Positions 1 through 7,835 of a stretch of DNA of 64,000 bases are shown piece after piece. Position 1 is the stretch's first letter. Each line of letters starts with the position of its first letter. This DNA comes from Kitasatospora viridis. GTDB lineage: Bacteria > Actinomycetota > Actinomycetes > Streptomycetales > Streptomycetaceae. Made by a program: the position numbers and the translations under genes. The DNA lies in NCBI RefSeq assembly GCF_007829815.1, contig NZ_VIWT01000002.1, positions 434,001-498,000 of the forward strand. Reading direction: 5' to 3'. The notes beneath the pieces are model-generated. The model ran no database searches. It was not told the origin of the DNA and saw only the letters and a list, made by a program, of their open reading frames with translations.

Positions 1-120
1 GGCGAGGCGGGGATCTGTGACTTCCCCCTTGATCGACATCGGCATCACGCCGCACCTTCCTCGGCGTGCACCAGACAGGCGGAGACAGGCCACGGGAGAC
101 GCCCTGAGCCCCGGCTTCGA
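1..120 (-). pseudogene. Detached 3' part of a gene split by the IS1634-type element
   Basis: If the element at 121-2107 is removed and one copy of the 4-base sequence TCGA is kept, the minus-strand frame of the gene starting at 2673 runs straight on through this stretch with no stop up to the window edge (about 40 codons). This suggests the insertion hit the 3' part of that gene. The rejoined reading would be ...SPEF followed by EAGAQG.... Nothing in the short piece identifies a family, and open frames of this length arise by chance in such GC-rich DNA, so the assignment is tentative. Confidence 0.4.
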
Positions 121-138
121 CAGTTGGCGGGCACACGA
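116..138 (+). repeat. Left terminal inverted repeat of the IS1634-type element
   Basis: The 23 bases TTCGACAGTTGGCGGGCACACGA are matched exactly, in inverted orientation, at 2090-2112. The outer TCGA may be target DNA rather than element. Confidence 0.85.
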
Positions 139-2107
139 CCGGGTGCGATCGGATGTCATCGCAGGTCAGCGTGATTTGAGTGGTCTGGAGCGGTATCGGG
201 CTGCGGGCACGCGAGTTCAGGTGTTCTGCTGCTGTGGCCCGGGCTGACTGGGCATCATGCGGGCATGTACGTGCGGAAGACCCAGCGGCGGAACAAGGAC
301 GGCAGCGTTGTTCGGTACGTGCAGCTGGCCACGAACCGGCGGGTGGGCGGCACGACGCAGGCTGACGTGCTGCTCAACCTCGGGCGGGAGGACAAGCTTG
401 ATTTGGACTCCCTGCGGCGTCTGGTCGCGTCCTTGAACCGCTACCTCGGCGACACGGACGTGGACGTCGCCGAGCCGCTGGGCGTCGAGGGTGGCCCGCT
501 GGAGGTGGTGGCCTCCCGCCCGCTCGGTGCGGTCTGGCTGCTGGACGGCCTGTGGAAGCTGCTGGGCATCGACCAGGCCCTGGCCAAGGTGCTGGACGCG
601 CGCCGGTTTCGCACGGACGTGGAGCGGGCGCTGTTCGCGCTGGTCGCCAACCGGGCGGTGGCACCGGACTCCAAGCGGGCCGCGAGTGAGTGGGCGAGTC
701 GGGACGTGGTGATCCCCGGCGCGGGTGAGATCGCCGAACAGCACGCCTACCGGGCCATGGATCTGCTCGTCGGCGAAGACACCCAATCCGCCGTGCAGGA
801 AGCGGTGTTCTTCGCCGCGGCGAACCTCCTCGACCTAGAGGTCGACCTGATCTTCTTCGACACCACCAGCACCTACTTCGAACGCGACGACGCCGACACC
901 GCGGACGGGGCCCTTCGCCGCTACGGGCACTCCAAGGACCACCGCAAGGACCTCCCGCAGGTCGTGATCGGCCTGGCCGTCACTCGCGAGGGCATCCCGG
1001 TCCGCTGCTGGACCTGGGCCGGGAACACGAGCGACCAGAGCGTGATCGAGCAGGTCAAAGCCGATCTGCGGGCCTGGCGCCTGGGCCGGGTGGTCACCGT
1101 CACCGACTCCGGCTTCTCCGGCGAGGCCAACCTCGCCTGCCTCGCCCGCGCCGGCGGGCACTACATCACCGGCGTCAAGATGCGCGAAGGCTCCGCAAAA
1201 GCTGCCGAGGCCCTCGCCAGGCAGGGCCGCTACCAGCACGTCCGGGACAACCTGCGGGTCAAGGAGGTCCGCCTGGACTCCGATCCCGGCAGACGCTGGA
1301 TCATCTGCCACAACCCCGCCGAAGCCGAACGGGACAAGCTTCGGCGCGAGCAGCAACTCCAGGCGATCACCGAAGAACTCGACCGGATCGCCGCCGCCCG
1401 CGCGGCGGACGCCAAGAAGGCCAGGGAGCGCGCCGCCAAGGCCGGCCTCAAGCGAGCCGTCATGCCGTCCGACGCGCCCCACCGCAAGGCCGAGTGCGCA
1501 CTGCGGGACCACCCCTCCCTCGGCCGCTGGCTCAAGCAGTCCACGACCGGCCGACTGTCCATCGACCGCGCCAAGGCCAAGACCGAGGCCAACCTCGACG
1601 GGAAGTACCTGCTGGCCACGTCCGACCCGGACCTGACGGCCGAGGATGTCGCACTCGGCTACAAGAACCTCCTGGAAGCCGAACGAGCCTTCCGCACCAT
1701 GAAGTCGACCTTGTATCTGCGGCCGGTCTACCACCGCCTCGACGACCGCATCCGCGCTCACGTCCTGCTCTGCTGGCTCGCGCTGCTACTGATCCGCGTC
1801 GCCGAACGCCGCACCGACCTCACCTGGCGGACCATCAGAACCGAACTGCAGCGCATCCATCAGGTCACCCTCGCCGGGCCCGCCGGACGGCTCGAACAGA
1901 CCACCCAGACCACCGACACCCACGAGCGGATCTTCAAGAGCTGCGGCATCCCGATGCCGGCAAAGTTGAGCGGCCTCACCACCGCCGAATAGGCCCTGAC
2001 CAGGACAAAGACCTGTCGGAGGCGTGGACACACGCCCCCGACGGCACCTCACGCCTATTCCCGCAGGTCACACCCGAAATCCGACATGATCGTGTGCCCG
2101 CCAACTG
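121..2107 (+). mobile_element. IS1634-family insertion sequence, apparently complete
   Basis: One long transposase gene lies between perfect terminal inverted repeats. The left end reads CAGTTGGCGGGCACACGA and the right end carries its exact complement. Both ends are flanked by TCGA (117-120 and 2108-2111), which may be a 4-base target duplication. TCGA is self-complementary, so it could equally belong to a 23-base repeat, TTCGACAGTTGGCGGGCACACGA. The length of about 2.0 kb fits the IS1634 family, although direct repeats of 5-6 bases are more usual there. The element appears young, since the transposase is intact and the ends are identical. Confidence 0.8.
265..1992 (+). CDS. IS1634-family DDE transposase
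   Basis: This 575-aa protein catalyses cut-and-paste movement of the surrounding element. The N-terminus (MYVRKTQRRNKDGS) is typical of IS1634 transposases. The acidic triad is visible: Asp near residue 199 in FFDTTSTYF, Asp near 281 in VTDSGFSG, and Glu near 473 in the block EAERAFRTMKS, followed by LRPVYHRLDDRIRAH. A charged helical insertion (about 355-400) separates the second Asp from the Glu, as in related IS4-superfamily enzymes. The start is ATG at 265. Length is usual for the family and no frameshift is seen, so it may be active. It is the only gene in the element. Confidence 0.93.
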   Translation: MYVRKTQRRNKDGSVVRYVQLATNRRVGGTTQADVLLNLGREDKLDLDSLRRLVASLNRYLGDTDVDVAEPLGVEGGPLEVVASRPLGAVWLLDGLWKLLGIDQALAKVLDARRFRTDVERALFALVANRAVAPDSKRAASEWASRDVVIPGAGEIAEQHAYRAMDLLVGEDTQSAVQEAVFFAAANLLDLEVDLIFFDTTSTYFERDDADTADGALRRYGHSKDHRKDLPQVVIGLAVTREGIPVRCWTWAGNTSDQSVIEQVKADLRAWRLGRVVTVTDSGFSGEANLACLARAGGHYITGVKMREGSAKAAEALARQGRYQHVRDNLRVKEVRLDSDPGRRWIICHNPAEAERDKLRREQQLQAITEELDRIAAARAADAKKARERAAKAGLKRAVMPSDAPHRKAECALRDHPSLGRWLKQSTTGRLSIDRAKAKTEANLDGKYLLATSDPDLTAEDVALGYKNLLEAERAFRTMKSTLYLRPVYHRLDDRIRAHVLLCWLALLLIRVAERRTDLTWRTIRTELQRIHQVTLAGPAGRLEQTTQTTDTHERIFKSCGIPMPAKLSGLTTAE

Positions 2108-2112
2108 TCGAA
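2090..2112 (-). repeat. Right terminal inverted repeat of the IS1634-type element
   Basis: Exact reverse complement of 116-138. It lies about 100 bases beyond the transposase stop codon and marks the point where the minus-strand gene from 2673 is interrupted. Confidence 0.85.
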
Positions 2113-2673
2113 CTCGGGTGAGCCATCCGCGGGAACGAGAACGACCCCAGCCGCCCCCATCGGTCGACCCGTCTCACCGCAGATGATGCACGAGCCGCCA
2201 GCCAGCTGAGTGGATGTCACCAGCATGCGTTGCAGGCGCCCCCCGGCAGGGCGATACTCGCCAGTCGTCTCGGTCCGGACCCGGTCGAGCGCCCGGCGAA
2301 GAGTGGCTGGATCAACGAGAGCCTGCGGGTCCTCGGGGCTTGGAGGCACCAGCCAGTAGACCCCGGGCGGCCCGACCGTCGTCGGCCCGGGAAGGGCTAC
2401 GTAGGTCCCGACCGACAGCCGTCGTTCGTGCCGCCACATGGTGGTTTCGGTCCCGACAGGGATCAGGAAGTAGATCCGCGGCTGCAGGATCGAGGAGTCC
2501 CAGACGATCGGGCCCGGTCGACGCTCGCTGCTCCGGTCGAGGTACTCCAGGGCATTGAGTCCGATGTGCTGAGGTACTGCCACGGCGTCCCAGAAAGCGC
2601 CCGCAGCTACCGCCTCAACCGTATCGGTCGGCGGCATCCACGGCGGCGCTGTGAGGTCGGCCATCACGATCAT
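2108..2673 (-). pseudogene. Unrecognised protein gene interrupted at its 3' end by the IS
   Basis: The minus-strand reading from ATG 2673 (AGGAGC just upstream) gives about 188 native residues before it enters the right end of the IS. It then reads 13 codons of element sequence (DSWRAHDHVGFRV) to a stop at 2068, so the present protein has a foreign tail. A possible metal-binding pair, CIICG, lies near residue 165. No known family is recognised. It is the second gene after the XRE regulator at 2758-3942 on the same strand (84-base gap), so it may be that regulator's partner or target. The tail swap may or may not abolish function. Confidence 0.6.
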
Positions 2674-2730
2674 CGCTGCTCCTAGCTGGTTCGTCTGCCA
2701 GGATCAGCCTGCAACGAAGTGGCGGAGCGA

Positions 2731-2752
2731 ACTATCACAGTTGAGTGATAGT
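2731..2752 (-). promoter_or_regulatory. Perfect inverted repeat in the gap upstream of the interrupted gene
   Basis: ACTATCAC and GTGATAGT are perfect 8-base arms around a 6-base spacer. The site lies about 60-80 bases upstream of the ATG at 2673, where a promoter for that gene would be expected. It is AT-rich compared with its surroundings and is followed 5 bases later by the end of the XRE gene. It is a plausible operator for that regulator (inference), or a hairpin ending the regulator transcript. Confidence 0.5.
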
Positions 2753-2757
2753 CGGCC

Positions 2758-3942
2758 CTACATGCCAAGCCACGCCGCGTAGTTCGAGACCGTGTTCGGG
2801 ATGGTTCGCTGGGCGCGAACGATCGAGGCCATGGTGTCCCGCACCATCGGGCTGTGCCGCGTCTGCTGTGGTGCCAACTCACGTGCCTTCAAAAGTCCTT
2901 GGAAGGCTGGTCCTGGTCGCCCGCTCCACAGCTGAGCTCGTGCAATCTCGGCGTGATGGTGCGCGGCCCGGCTCGCTGGCCAGTCGGGCGGCACCGTGAT
3001 GGTGCGAGCCACGTCCAGAGCCTCCGCGTACAGGCACTGGTCGATCAGGGCGCTGGCATGGTGAACGGCAACGTTGGTGGGCCCGAAGGTGAGCCACCGA
3101 ATGCGGCCAACCTCGCCCGTGCCGTCCGCAATGCGGCCAGCGAGCTCGATGTGCTCGGCAACTTCGTCGGACTGCCCGGCACGCGCCGCCAGCACCGCAG
3201 AGCCGAGATGTAGTTGGCCGGTGACGGCCTCGCGCTCGATCCCGGGGTCGGCCTGCGTAGCCAGCCGTCGACCTGCCTCGGCGAGCCGCATTCCGGTGCG
3301 GTAATGCCCCGCCCTCAGGTACGAGAGCGAGCGCAGGTACTGGCGGATGCTGGCGCTGACCGCGTCTGACGCACGCTCCGACGCCCAGGCCATGCGGTCG
3401 AGCGCGATACTCGCCAGGTCCTGGAAGCCCAACTTCGTGGCTACGTCGTACGCGCTGCGGTACGTGCTGGCGAGTGCGGACCAGATACGGGAGTCGGTCG
3501 CGGAGTGAGCAGCAGTCGTCATCTCCGTGATCAGCCCGGGCAGTTCCGTTGAGGCTGTACGCAGATCGCCGGCCCGCACCAGGGCACAAAGTCGGTCGGC
3601 GTGGGCGAGAACCTCCGGCAGATGTCGGACTGCAACATCGGGATCCACACCGAGGTCGTACAAATCGAGCGCTTCGCGAATCGGTTGGATCAGCCCATCG
3701 AGCTGGTCCGCGCGCAGCTCCTCCAAGTACGGCTGGCCCGTGAGGTCGGCAACGGAAACCGACAAGCCTCTGGCGAGGGCGGCCAGCACGGTCGAACTGG
3801 CCGGCTTCCTGCCCTGCTCGATCTGGAACATCAGGCTGTAGGAGATGTCGGCGCGTTCGGCGAGCGCCCGCTGGGTCAGCTGACGCACCTTACGGGTTGC
3901 CGCGATCCGAATGCCGATGCTGTCTGGGTCTGGGGAGGCCAT
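2758..3942 (-). CDS. XRE-family transcriptional regulator with TPR-like C-terminus
   Basis: A 394-aa regulator. Residues about 10-65 form a Cro/C1-type helix-turn-helix (IAATRKVRQLTQRALAERA, then SLMFQIEQGRK). The rest is a long alpha-helical repeat region of the TPR type found in many Streptomyces XRE regulators, where it is thought to bind a ligand or partner. I chose ATG 3942 because the HTH starts soon after it; the frame is open further upstream but that stretch looks non-coding. It is divergent from the flavoprotein gene at 4064 and upstream of the interrupted gene at 2673. Truncated relatives lie at 10241 and 16549. Confidence 0.85.
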   Translation of the reverse strand: MASPDPDSIGIRIAATRKVRQLTQRALAERADISYSLMFQIEQGRKPASSTVLAALARGLSVSVADLTGQPYLEELRADQLDGLIQPIREALDLYDLGVDPDVAVRHLPEVLAHADRLCALVRAGDLRTASTELPGLITEMTTAAHSATDSRIWSALASTYRSAYDVATKLGFQDLASIALDRMAWASERASDAVSASIRQYLRSLSYLRAGHYRTGMRLAEAGRRLATQADPGIEREAVTGQLHLGSAVLAARAGQSDEVAEHIELAGRIADGTGEVGRIRWLTFGPTNVAVHHASALIDQCLYAEALDVARTITVPPDWPASRAAHHHAEIARAQLWSGRPGPAFQGLLKARELAPQQTRHSPMVRDTMASIVRAQRTIPNTVSNYAAWLGM

Positions 3943-4063
3943 GGTTCCACCTCTGGTCTCGTAGCAGAGAGCGCTGACGATACTCCCAGCGGTAGCGGCG
4001 ATTCCGCCCCTTCGGTAAACACCGGTGTGGACGGGCCGTCTCCGGCTTGCTTCGATGGGCGCC

Positions 4064-4606
4064 ATGTCGACCGATCGCGTGCTCTACCTGCTGGGCGCCG
4101 CAGCGCCGCCCGTGCTTGACCTCGTGCCCGTCATCGAGCAGGCCCAGGCCGACGGATGGGACGTGTGTCTCGGTCTCACCCCCACGGCCGCCGACTGGCT
4201 GACCGAGAGCATTCCGAGCCTGGAACAGCTGACCGGCCATCCCGTCCGCCACCGGCACCGCCGACCGGGCGAAGCCGATCCGTGGCCCGCCGCGGATGTC
4301 GCGCTGGTCGCGCCCGCCACGTTCAACACCCTCAACGCGTGGGCCCTCGGACTCACCTCCGCGTGGCTGGTGGCATTCGCGGCCGAGGCGATCGGCAAGG
4401 GCATCCCCCTGGTGACGATGCCCTGCGTCAACCAGGCGCTGGTTGCTCACCCGCAGTTCGATCGCACGATCGCGACGCTGCGCGGGGCCGGCGTGGAGGT
4501 GCTGCTCGGCCCGGGCGGGTTCGAGCCGAACCCGCCCGGGCAGGGGCGGCCAGCCGGGTACCCGTGGCCGGCGGCCCTTGAGGCGGTGCGGAAGCGGGTG
4601 GGGTAG
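4064..4606 (+). CDS. Flavoprotein of the HFCD/PPC-decarboxylase-like fold
   Basis: A 180-aa protein resembling flavoprotein decarboxylases (Dfp/EpiD-like). It has an N-terminal Rossmann-type strand (VLYLLGAAAPP), then VALVAPATFNTLNAW, matching the phosphate-binding and PAT-like motif of HFCD proteins, and a late GIPLVTMPCVN segment. Family members bind FMN and decarboxylate cysteine-like groups; the substrate here cannot be told. ATG 4064 was chosen over the in-frame ATG at 4055. It is divergent from the XRE regulator, and such flavoproteins are often found beside TPR regulators in Streptomyces, so the regulator may control it. Confidence 0.75.
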   Translation: MSTDRVLYLLGAAAPPVLDLVPVIEQAQADGWDVCLGLTPTAADWLTESIPSLEQLTGHPVRHRHRRPGEADPWPAADVALVAPATFNTLNAWALGLTSAWLVAFAAEAIGKGIPLVTMPCVNQALVAHPQFDRTIATLRGAGVEVLLGPGGFEPNPPGQGRPAGYPWPAALEAVRKRVG

Positions 4607-4786
4607 GACCCGCGAAGAGCCTTCGCCCGCCGACCGTGAAGGCCGACGGGGAGCAGCTCATCGATGGCGCGCCCGTAGGCGCCTGCCGGGACCTCCGCCA
4701 GCACCTTCGTGGTCGTGTTCACCAGAGCCACGGCCCCGGCACTCCGGCTCGCGGCCGCAACACCCGGACGGCGTCGAGTCGTTCGA

Positions 4787-5488
4787 TCACCGCTCCCACC
4801 TCGCGACGTGCTCCGAGAGCAGCGACGCGGCGTCCGGTGTCGTGGCCCGAAGTGCCACCATCGCGGCGGCGATCACGTCGCACAGCTCGCCCTGGAGGTC
4901 GTCCATGGTGTGGCTGAACCCCTTGTACGGGTTCGCTCCGCGGACCCCGAGCAGGGCCTGGGCGGCTTCGCCGGCCTCTTCCTGGACCTTCAGGACTTGG
5001 TACGCCAGGAAATCCCCGTCGGCCCCGTTGTGCTCGGACAGGCGCCGGTGGAGGCGGTCGATCGAGGCCCACACCCGGGGCTTGCCGATCCTGAGGTGCC
5101 CCTCCAACTGGCGGAGGTAGTCCTTGATCGCCGGGGGCACCTTCATCGACTGCGCCTCGGCGAGCGCCACCAGGCGCAGCTCCTGGCCCTCGCCGAGCAC
5201 AAGCTCCGCCGGGTCCACGTCCACGACGGCGTGGAAGAACCGGCGCCGAGGGTCGTCGTCAGGGTGGTAGATCACCTCGAACGGCAGGAGCCCCTCCACG
5301 TCCAGGCCGGTCTCCTCCCGCAGCTCGCGGCGCGTGGTCTCGTAGGGCGTCTCACCCGGATTCGGGAAGCCGCCCGGAACGGACCAGTGCCCGGGGAAGG
5401 AAATCCTGTCGTCCTCGGCCCGGAGGTGAAGCAGCACCATCCCGTCGGGGGTGGTGATGATGGCGTTACCGCTCTTGAAGTCCTTCAC
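4787..5488 (-). CDS. NUDIX hydrolase fused to a MazG-like pyrophosphohydrolase domain
   Basis: This 233-aa protein has two nucleotide-cleaning domains. Residues 1-135 are a NUDIX fold with a complete box (GGFPNPGETPYETTRRELRE then ETG), binding Mg2+ to split nucleoside diphosphates linked to another group. Residues about 145-215 look like an all-alpha MazG-type NTP pyrophosphatase, with KVQEEAGEAAQAL (ExxE pair) and GELCDVIAAA (ExxD). GTG 5488 is preceded by GGGAGA at a normal distance; the longer upstream frame lacks coding character. A NUDIX-MazG fusion is uncommon. The substrate is unknown; removal of damaged nucleotides is a fair guess. Confidence 0.8.
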   Translation of the reverse strand: MKDFKSGNAIITTPDGMVLLHLRAEDDRISFPGHWSVPGGFPNPGETPYETTRRELREETGLDVEGLLPFEVIYHPDDDPRRRFFHAVVDVDPAELVLGEGQELRLVALAEAQSMKVPPAIKDYLRQLEGHLRIGKPRVWASIDRLHRRLSEHNGADGDFLAYQVLKVQEEAGEAAQALLGVRGANPYKGFSHTMDDLQGELCDVIAAAMVALRATTPDAASLLSEHVARWER

Positions 5489-5690
5489 GGGCTGAGTCTC
5501 CCTTCCCGGAAGGCAGTTGCGGCATCGCTCGAACGGGTGAGAATACGAATCGGGTGAACTGCGGTACGGCGCGGCGGATGTAGACCTCGCGGACCGTGTC
5601 GCGACCAATCGGGTCCTCCGCGGCCGGGTCGCTGCTCGCGCTTCGAGGGCTCTCTCAAGTGGTTGTTGTCGGTCCGATCTTGAGGGGTGT

Positions 5691-5737
5691 CAGTCGATCG
5701 GGAGTCCTGATCTGATGAGCGTGACTGCTGCCGTGGA
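5691..5737 (+). repeat. Imperfect direct repeat, copy 1
   Basis: Starts CAGTCGATCGGGAGTC. It matches 6592-6638 over 47 bases with about eight differences, in the same orientation. The two copies bracket the phosphotransferase gene at 5763-6515. They might be ends of lost insertion sequences or a duplication scar. Confidence 0.6.
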
Positions 5738-5762
5738 ACCGAGGCCCACAAGCGCGACATCG

Positions 5763-6515
5763 CTAGTCGATCAGATCCCGGTTGGCCCGGCTCCACGCGA
5801 CACGATCTCGAAGCTCGTCCAGATGGCCTTCGGCAACCCAGGTGGCCTGGGGTTCGTGACCCTGCTCGGCGAGGCGGCGAACGGCGTCGATGCCCTCTTC
5901 CTGAACGGCAATGACGGCGTCGACCAGCCCCGCCGTGTCGGTAACACCGTACGCGCCGGCGAACACCTCAAGGCGGCGACGCCGGTCGGGCGGCCGGGGG
6001 TAGCGCAGCCAGCGCACGCACTCGGCGTCATCCCGGAACGGAGCGGCGTATTCGAGCGCGTAGGCGACATCGTGCAACCGCTGCGCCGGACGGGCGTGGT
6101 CCCAGTCGAGGATGCCGATCGGCTGACTGCCGCGCCAGGCGATGTTCCACGGCCCGAAGTCCCCATGGCAGATCACCTCATCGCCCGCAGGTCCAGCGGT
6201 CTTGGTGGACCAGCAGGTTGTGTCAGGAGGGCGGTAGCCGGCGACGGCGTCGTGGTACTCGCGCAGCAGGCGGGCGAAGGCGATCAGGCCTCGGTCGTCG
6301 ACGACTTTGGCCCAGCCGTCCGGACCGGACTCGCCATCGATCCAGGTCAGAACCTCCCTTCCCTGCTCGTCGAAGCCGAGCACACGGGGTGCTCGCTGAT
6401 AGCCGACGGCCTCAAGATGACGAAGCAGCCCGTGAACCGCCGGTGTCCACGGCCCCACCGGTCGGTGCACCGTGTTGCCGATCCGCTCCACGCGGCCAAG
6501 GTCTTGTGATGTCAC
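5763..6515 (-). CDS. Aminoglycoside-phosphotransferase-family kinase-like protein
   Basis: A 250-aa protein with the APH/choline-kinase catalytic region: HGDFGPWN near residues 117-124 (catalytic Asp and metal-binding Asn), and ILDWDHARP near 135-143 (metal-binding Asp). The N-terminal lobe is short, and no nucleotide-binding lysine is obvious. Family members transfer phosphate from ATP to hydroxyls of aminoglycosides, macrolides or ordinary metabolites; the substrate cannot be assigned and a resistance role is not implied. The start is GTG 6515, which lies inside a small inverted repeat. The gene stands alone between two imperfect direct repeats (5691 and 6592), possibly a sign of transfer as a unit. 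Confidence 0.8.
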   Translation of the reverse strand: MTSQDLGRVERIGNTVHRPVGPWTPAVHGLLRHLEAVGYQRAPRVLGFDEQGREVLTWIDGESGPDGWAKVVDDRGLIAFARLLREYHDAVAGYRPPDTTCWSTKTAGPAGDEVICHGDFGPWNIAWRGSQPIGILDWDHARPAQRLHDVAYALEYAAPFRDDAECVRWLRYPRPPDRRRRLEVFAGAYGVTDTAGLVDAVIAVQEEGIDAVRRLAEQGHEPQATWVAEGHLDELRDRVAWSRANRDLID

Positions 6516-6529
6516 CTGGCAAAGGTGAC
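6511..6529 (-). promoter_or_regulatory. Inverted repeat over the start of the phosphotransferase gene
   Basis: GTCACCT and AGGTGAC are perfect 7-base arms around GGCAA. The repeat covers the proposed GTG start at 6515, so it could be an operator, a start-blocking hairpin, or evidence that the real start is further in. Confidence 0.35.
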
Positions 6530-7100
6530 GAAGTGCCGGCTTGAACGCAACTGACTATCGCGCCGCTGGCGGCGAGCCGTGAAGGCGCTGCCAGTCGAAC
6601 GGGAGTCTCGATCGGGTGAGCGTGACGGCTGTCGTGCATGAAGGCAGGGCCTCTTGGTAGCTCAAAGGGTGTCGATGCCAAGAAGCTGTCCCGGAGGCCG
6701 TGTTGACGCAGTTCTACGGCGTCGTGGAGGCAGAGTCCATCTCGCACACCCTTGCGTGTGACTGCCTGGCACACCGGTTCGGGAACGCCGGCTCGCCGCG
6801 CCCGGGTGTGCTCCTTCGCGTTGGTCATGCGCTGGGCGGCGACGGGATCAGGGGGACAGTGCACGGTGGATCTCCCGGAGGGCGGCAGCGGTCACAGCGG
6901 GCAGTTCCAGAGTTCTGGCGGCTTACCACCAGTGCGCCGGATCGGCGGTCCCCAGGAGAATCCGTGAGGTGCCCGGCGTTTGACGCCACGACATGAACGT
7001 TCGCCTTTTTCCCCAGGGGTAACTTCACGTAATTCCCCAGGCCCCGGTTCGGCAGAGGGCTGGCTCAGTCCTTCGTCAAGTGAGGGCTGTGGGCCGATGA
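6530..7100. other. Gene-free stretch with one repeat copy
   Basis: About 570 bases without a credible gene. Frames on both strands are short and lack actinomycete codon bias. The only structure noted is the second copy of the imperfect direct repeat at 6592-6638. It may be old, decayed mobile DNA. Confidence 0.5.
6592..6638 (+). repeat. Imperfect direct repeat, copy 2
   Basis: Starts CAGTCGAACGGGAGTC and pairs with 5691-5737. Both copies continue into a start-codon-like TGAGCGTGAC, which hints at the beginning of a lost transposase gene, but no such gene is readable. Confidence 0.6.
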
Positions 7101-7499
7101 TCAATCAGATGCGCCTGCGGCGCTGTGACGACGAGCGGCCGCTCCGAAGAGGGTCCAGCCGTCGATCTCCTTGACCAAGGGATCATCGGGTTGCCAGCCC
7201 TGGGCCAGCGCCGCGTCGAGCAGGGCCCTGGCCGTGCCGGGTTCGTGCAGGTTCACGTTTCCCTCTGCGGTGCCGACCGCACCGGAGGGCATCATGTAGC
7301 CGTCAGGGACGAGCCTGTCGGGGCCTTGTCGGAACACGATGTGGAGCCGTCCTCTCGCCTTGAACAGGCGGATGACGACGGTCTCGCAGCAGTCTTCGTA
7401 GTACCCGCCGCCCAGCGCGCGGTGCGAGTGGCCCAGAGACCAGAGGAAGGTCTGTCCATCGACAACGAGGCGCCGGGCCTTCTTTCCGCTGCGAGCCAT
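7101..7499 (-). CDS. Hypothetical protein, 132 aa
   Basis: Not recognised. The protein is soluble-looking, with a basic N-terminus (MARSGKKARRLVVDG) and a compact alpha/beta pattern rich in aromatic residues (GGGYYEDC, HIVFRQGPDRL). There is no signal peptide, membrane segment or catalytic motif. The third codon positions are almost all G or C, supporting real coding. It stands alone, on the opposite strand from the NUDIX gene at 7836. It may be a small lineage-specific protein. Confidence 0.6.
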   Translation of the reverse strand: MARSGKKARRLVVDGQTFLWSLGHSHRALGGGYYEDCCETVVIRLFKARGRLHIVFRQGPDRLVPDGYMMPSGAVGTAEGNVNLHEPGTARALLDAALAQGWQPDDPLVKEIDGWTLFGAAARRHSAAGASD

Positions 7500-7696
7500 C
7501 CTGCGATGGTAGCCGCGTGCCCGAGTCGGTCCGCGATCTGCGACGCGAACGGGCCGCCCTGTCGGGATCGGTGAAGGGGAGACCGTTCCCGCTATGCGAT
7601 CGCGGGCTTGCCCGGCTTGGCGGTGGGTTCTTGGGGCGGTGGCTGGGTTCGTTCAAAGTGGCGATGTCGGGCGCCTTGTTGGGGCATCGCTACCGG

Positions 7697-7801
7697 GGCC
7701 CGGTGGACGACGTCGCCGCCAGCGCCGTCCTCGCCAGCCCGGCCACATCGTTCGTCGTCGGCCGGTCGTTGCACGTCGACGGCGGCTGGACGCCCAACTG
7801 A
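7697..7801 (+). pseudogene. C-terminal remnant of a short-chain dehydrogenase/reductase
   Basis: The last 34 codons read GPVDDVAASAVLASP, then FVVGRSLHVDGGW. This is the standard ending of SDR enzymes (the P-E-D-V-A helix and the GxxLxVDGG strand). Everything upstream, including the NAD(P)-binding GxxxGxG and the YxxxK catalytic motif, is missing; the frame before it does not read as protein. It ends 35 bases before the NUDIX gene, so it probably marks the edge of a deletion or of inserted DNA. Confidence 0.7.
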
Positions 7802-7835
7802 CCCACGACCAACCACCAGCAGCGAGACCGACTCC

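Noticed and set aside
217..1761. Long minus-strand frames opposite the IS1634 transposase
   Set aside because: They mirror the coding strand of an obvious transposase; their proteins are low-complexity and have no motifs.
4019..4028. ACACCGGTGT palindrome before the flavoprotein gene
   Set aside because: Ten-base GC-rich palindromes are frequent by chance here and the position gives no further support.
4447..4731. Minus-strand frame starting ALVNTTTKVLAEVP
   Set aside because: The first 30 residues look protein-like, but it soon overlaps the flavoprotein gene and becomes Gly/Pro/Arg-rich; at best a scrap of an unknown gene.
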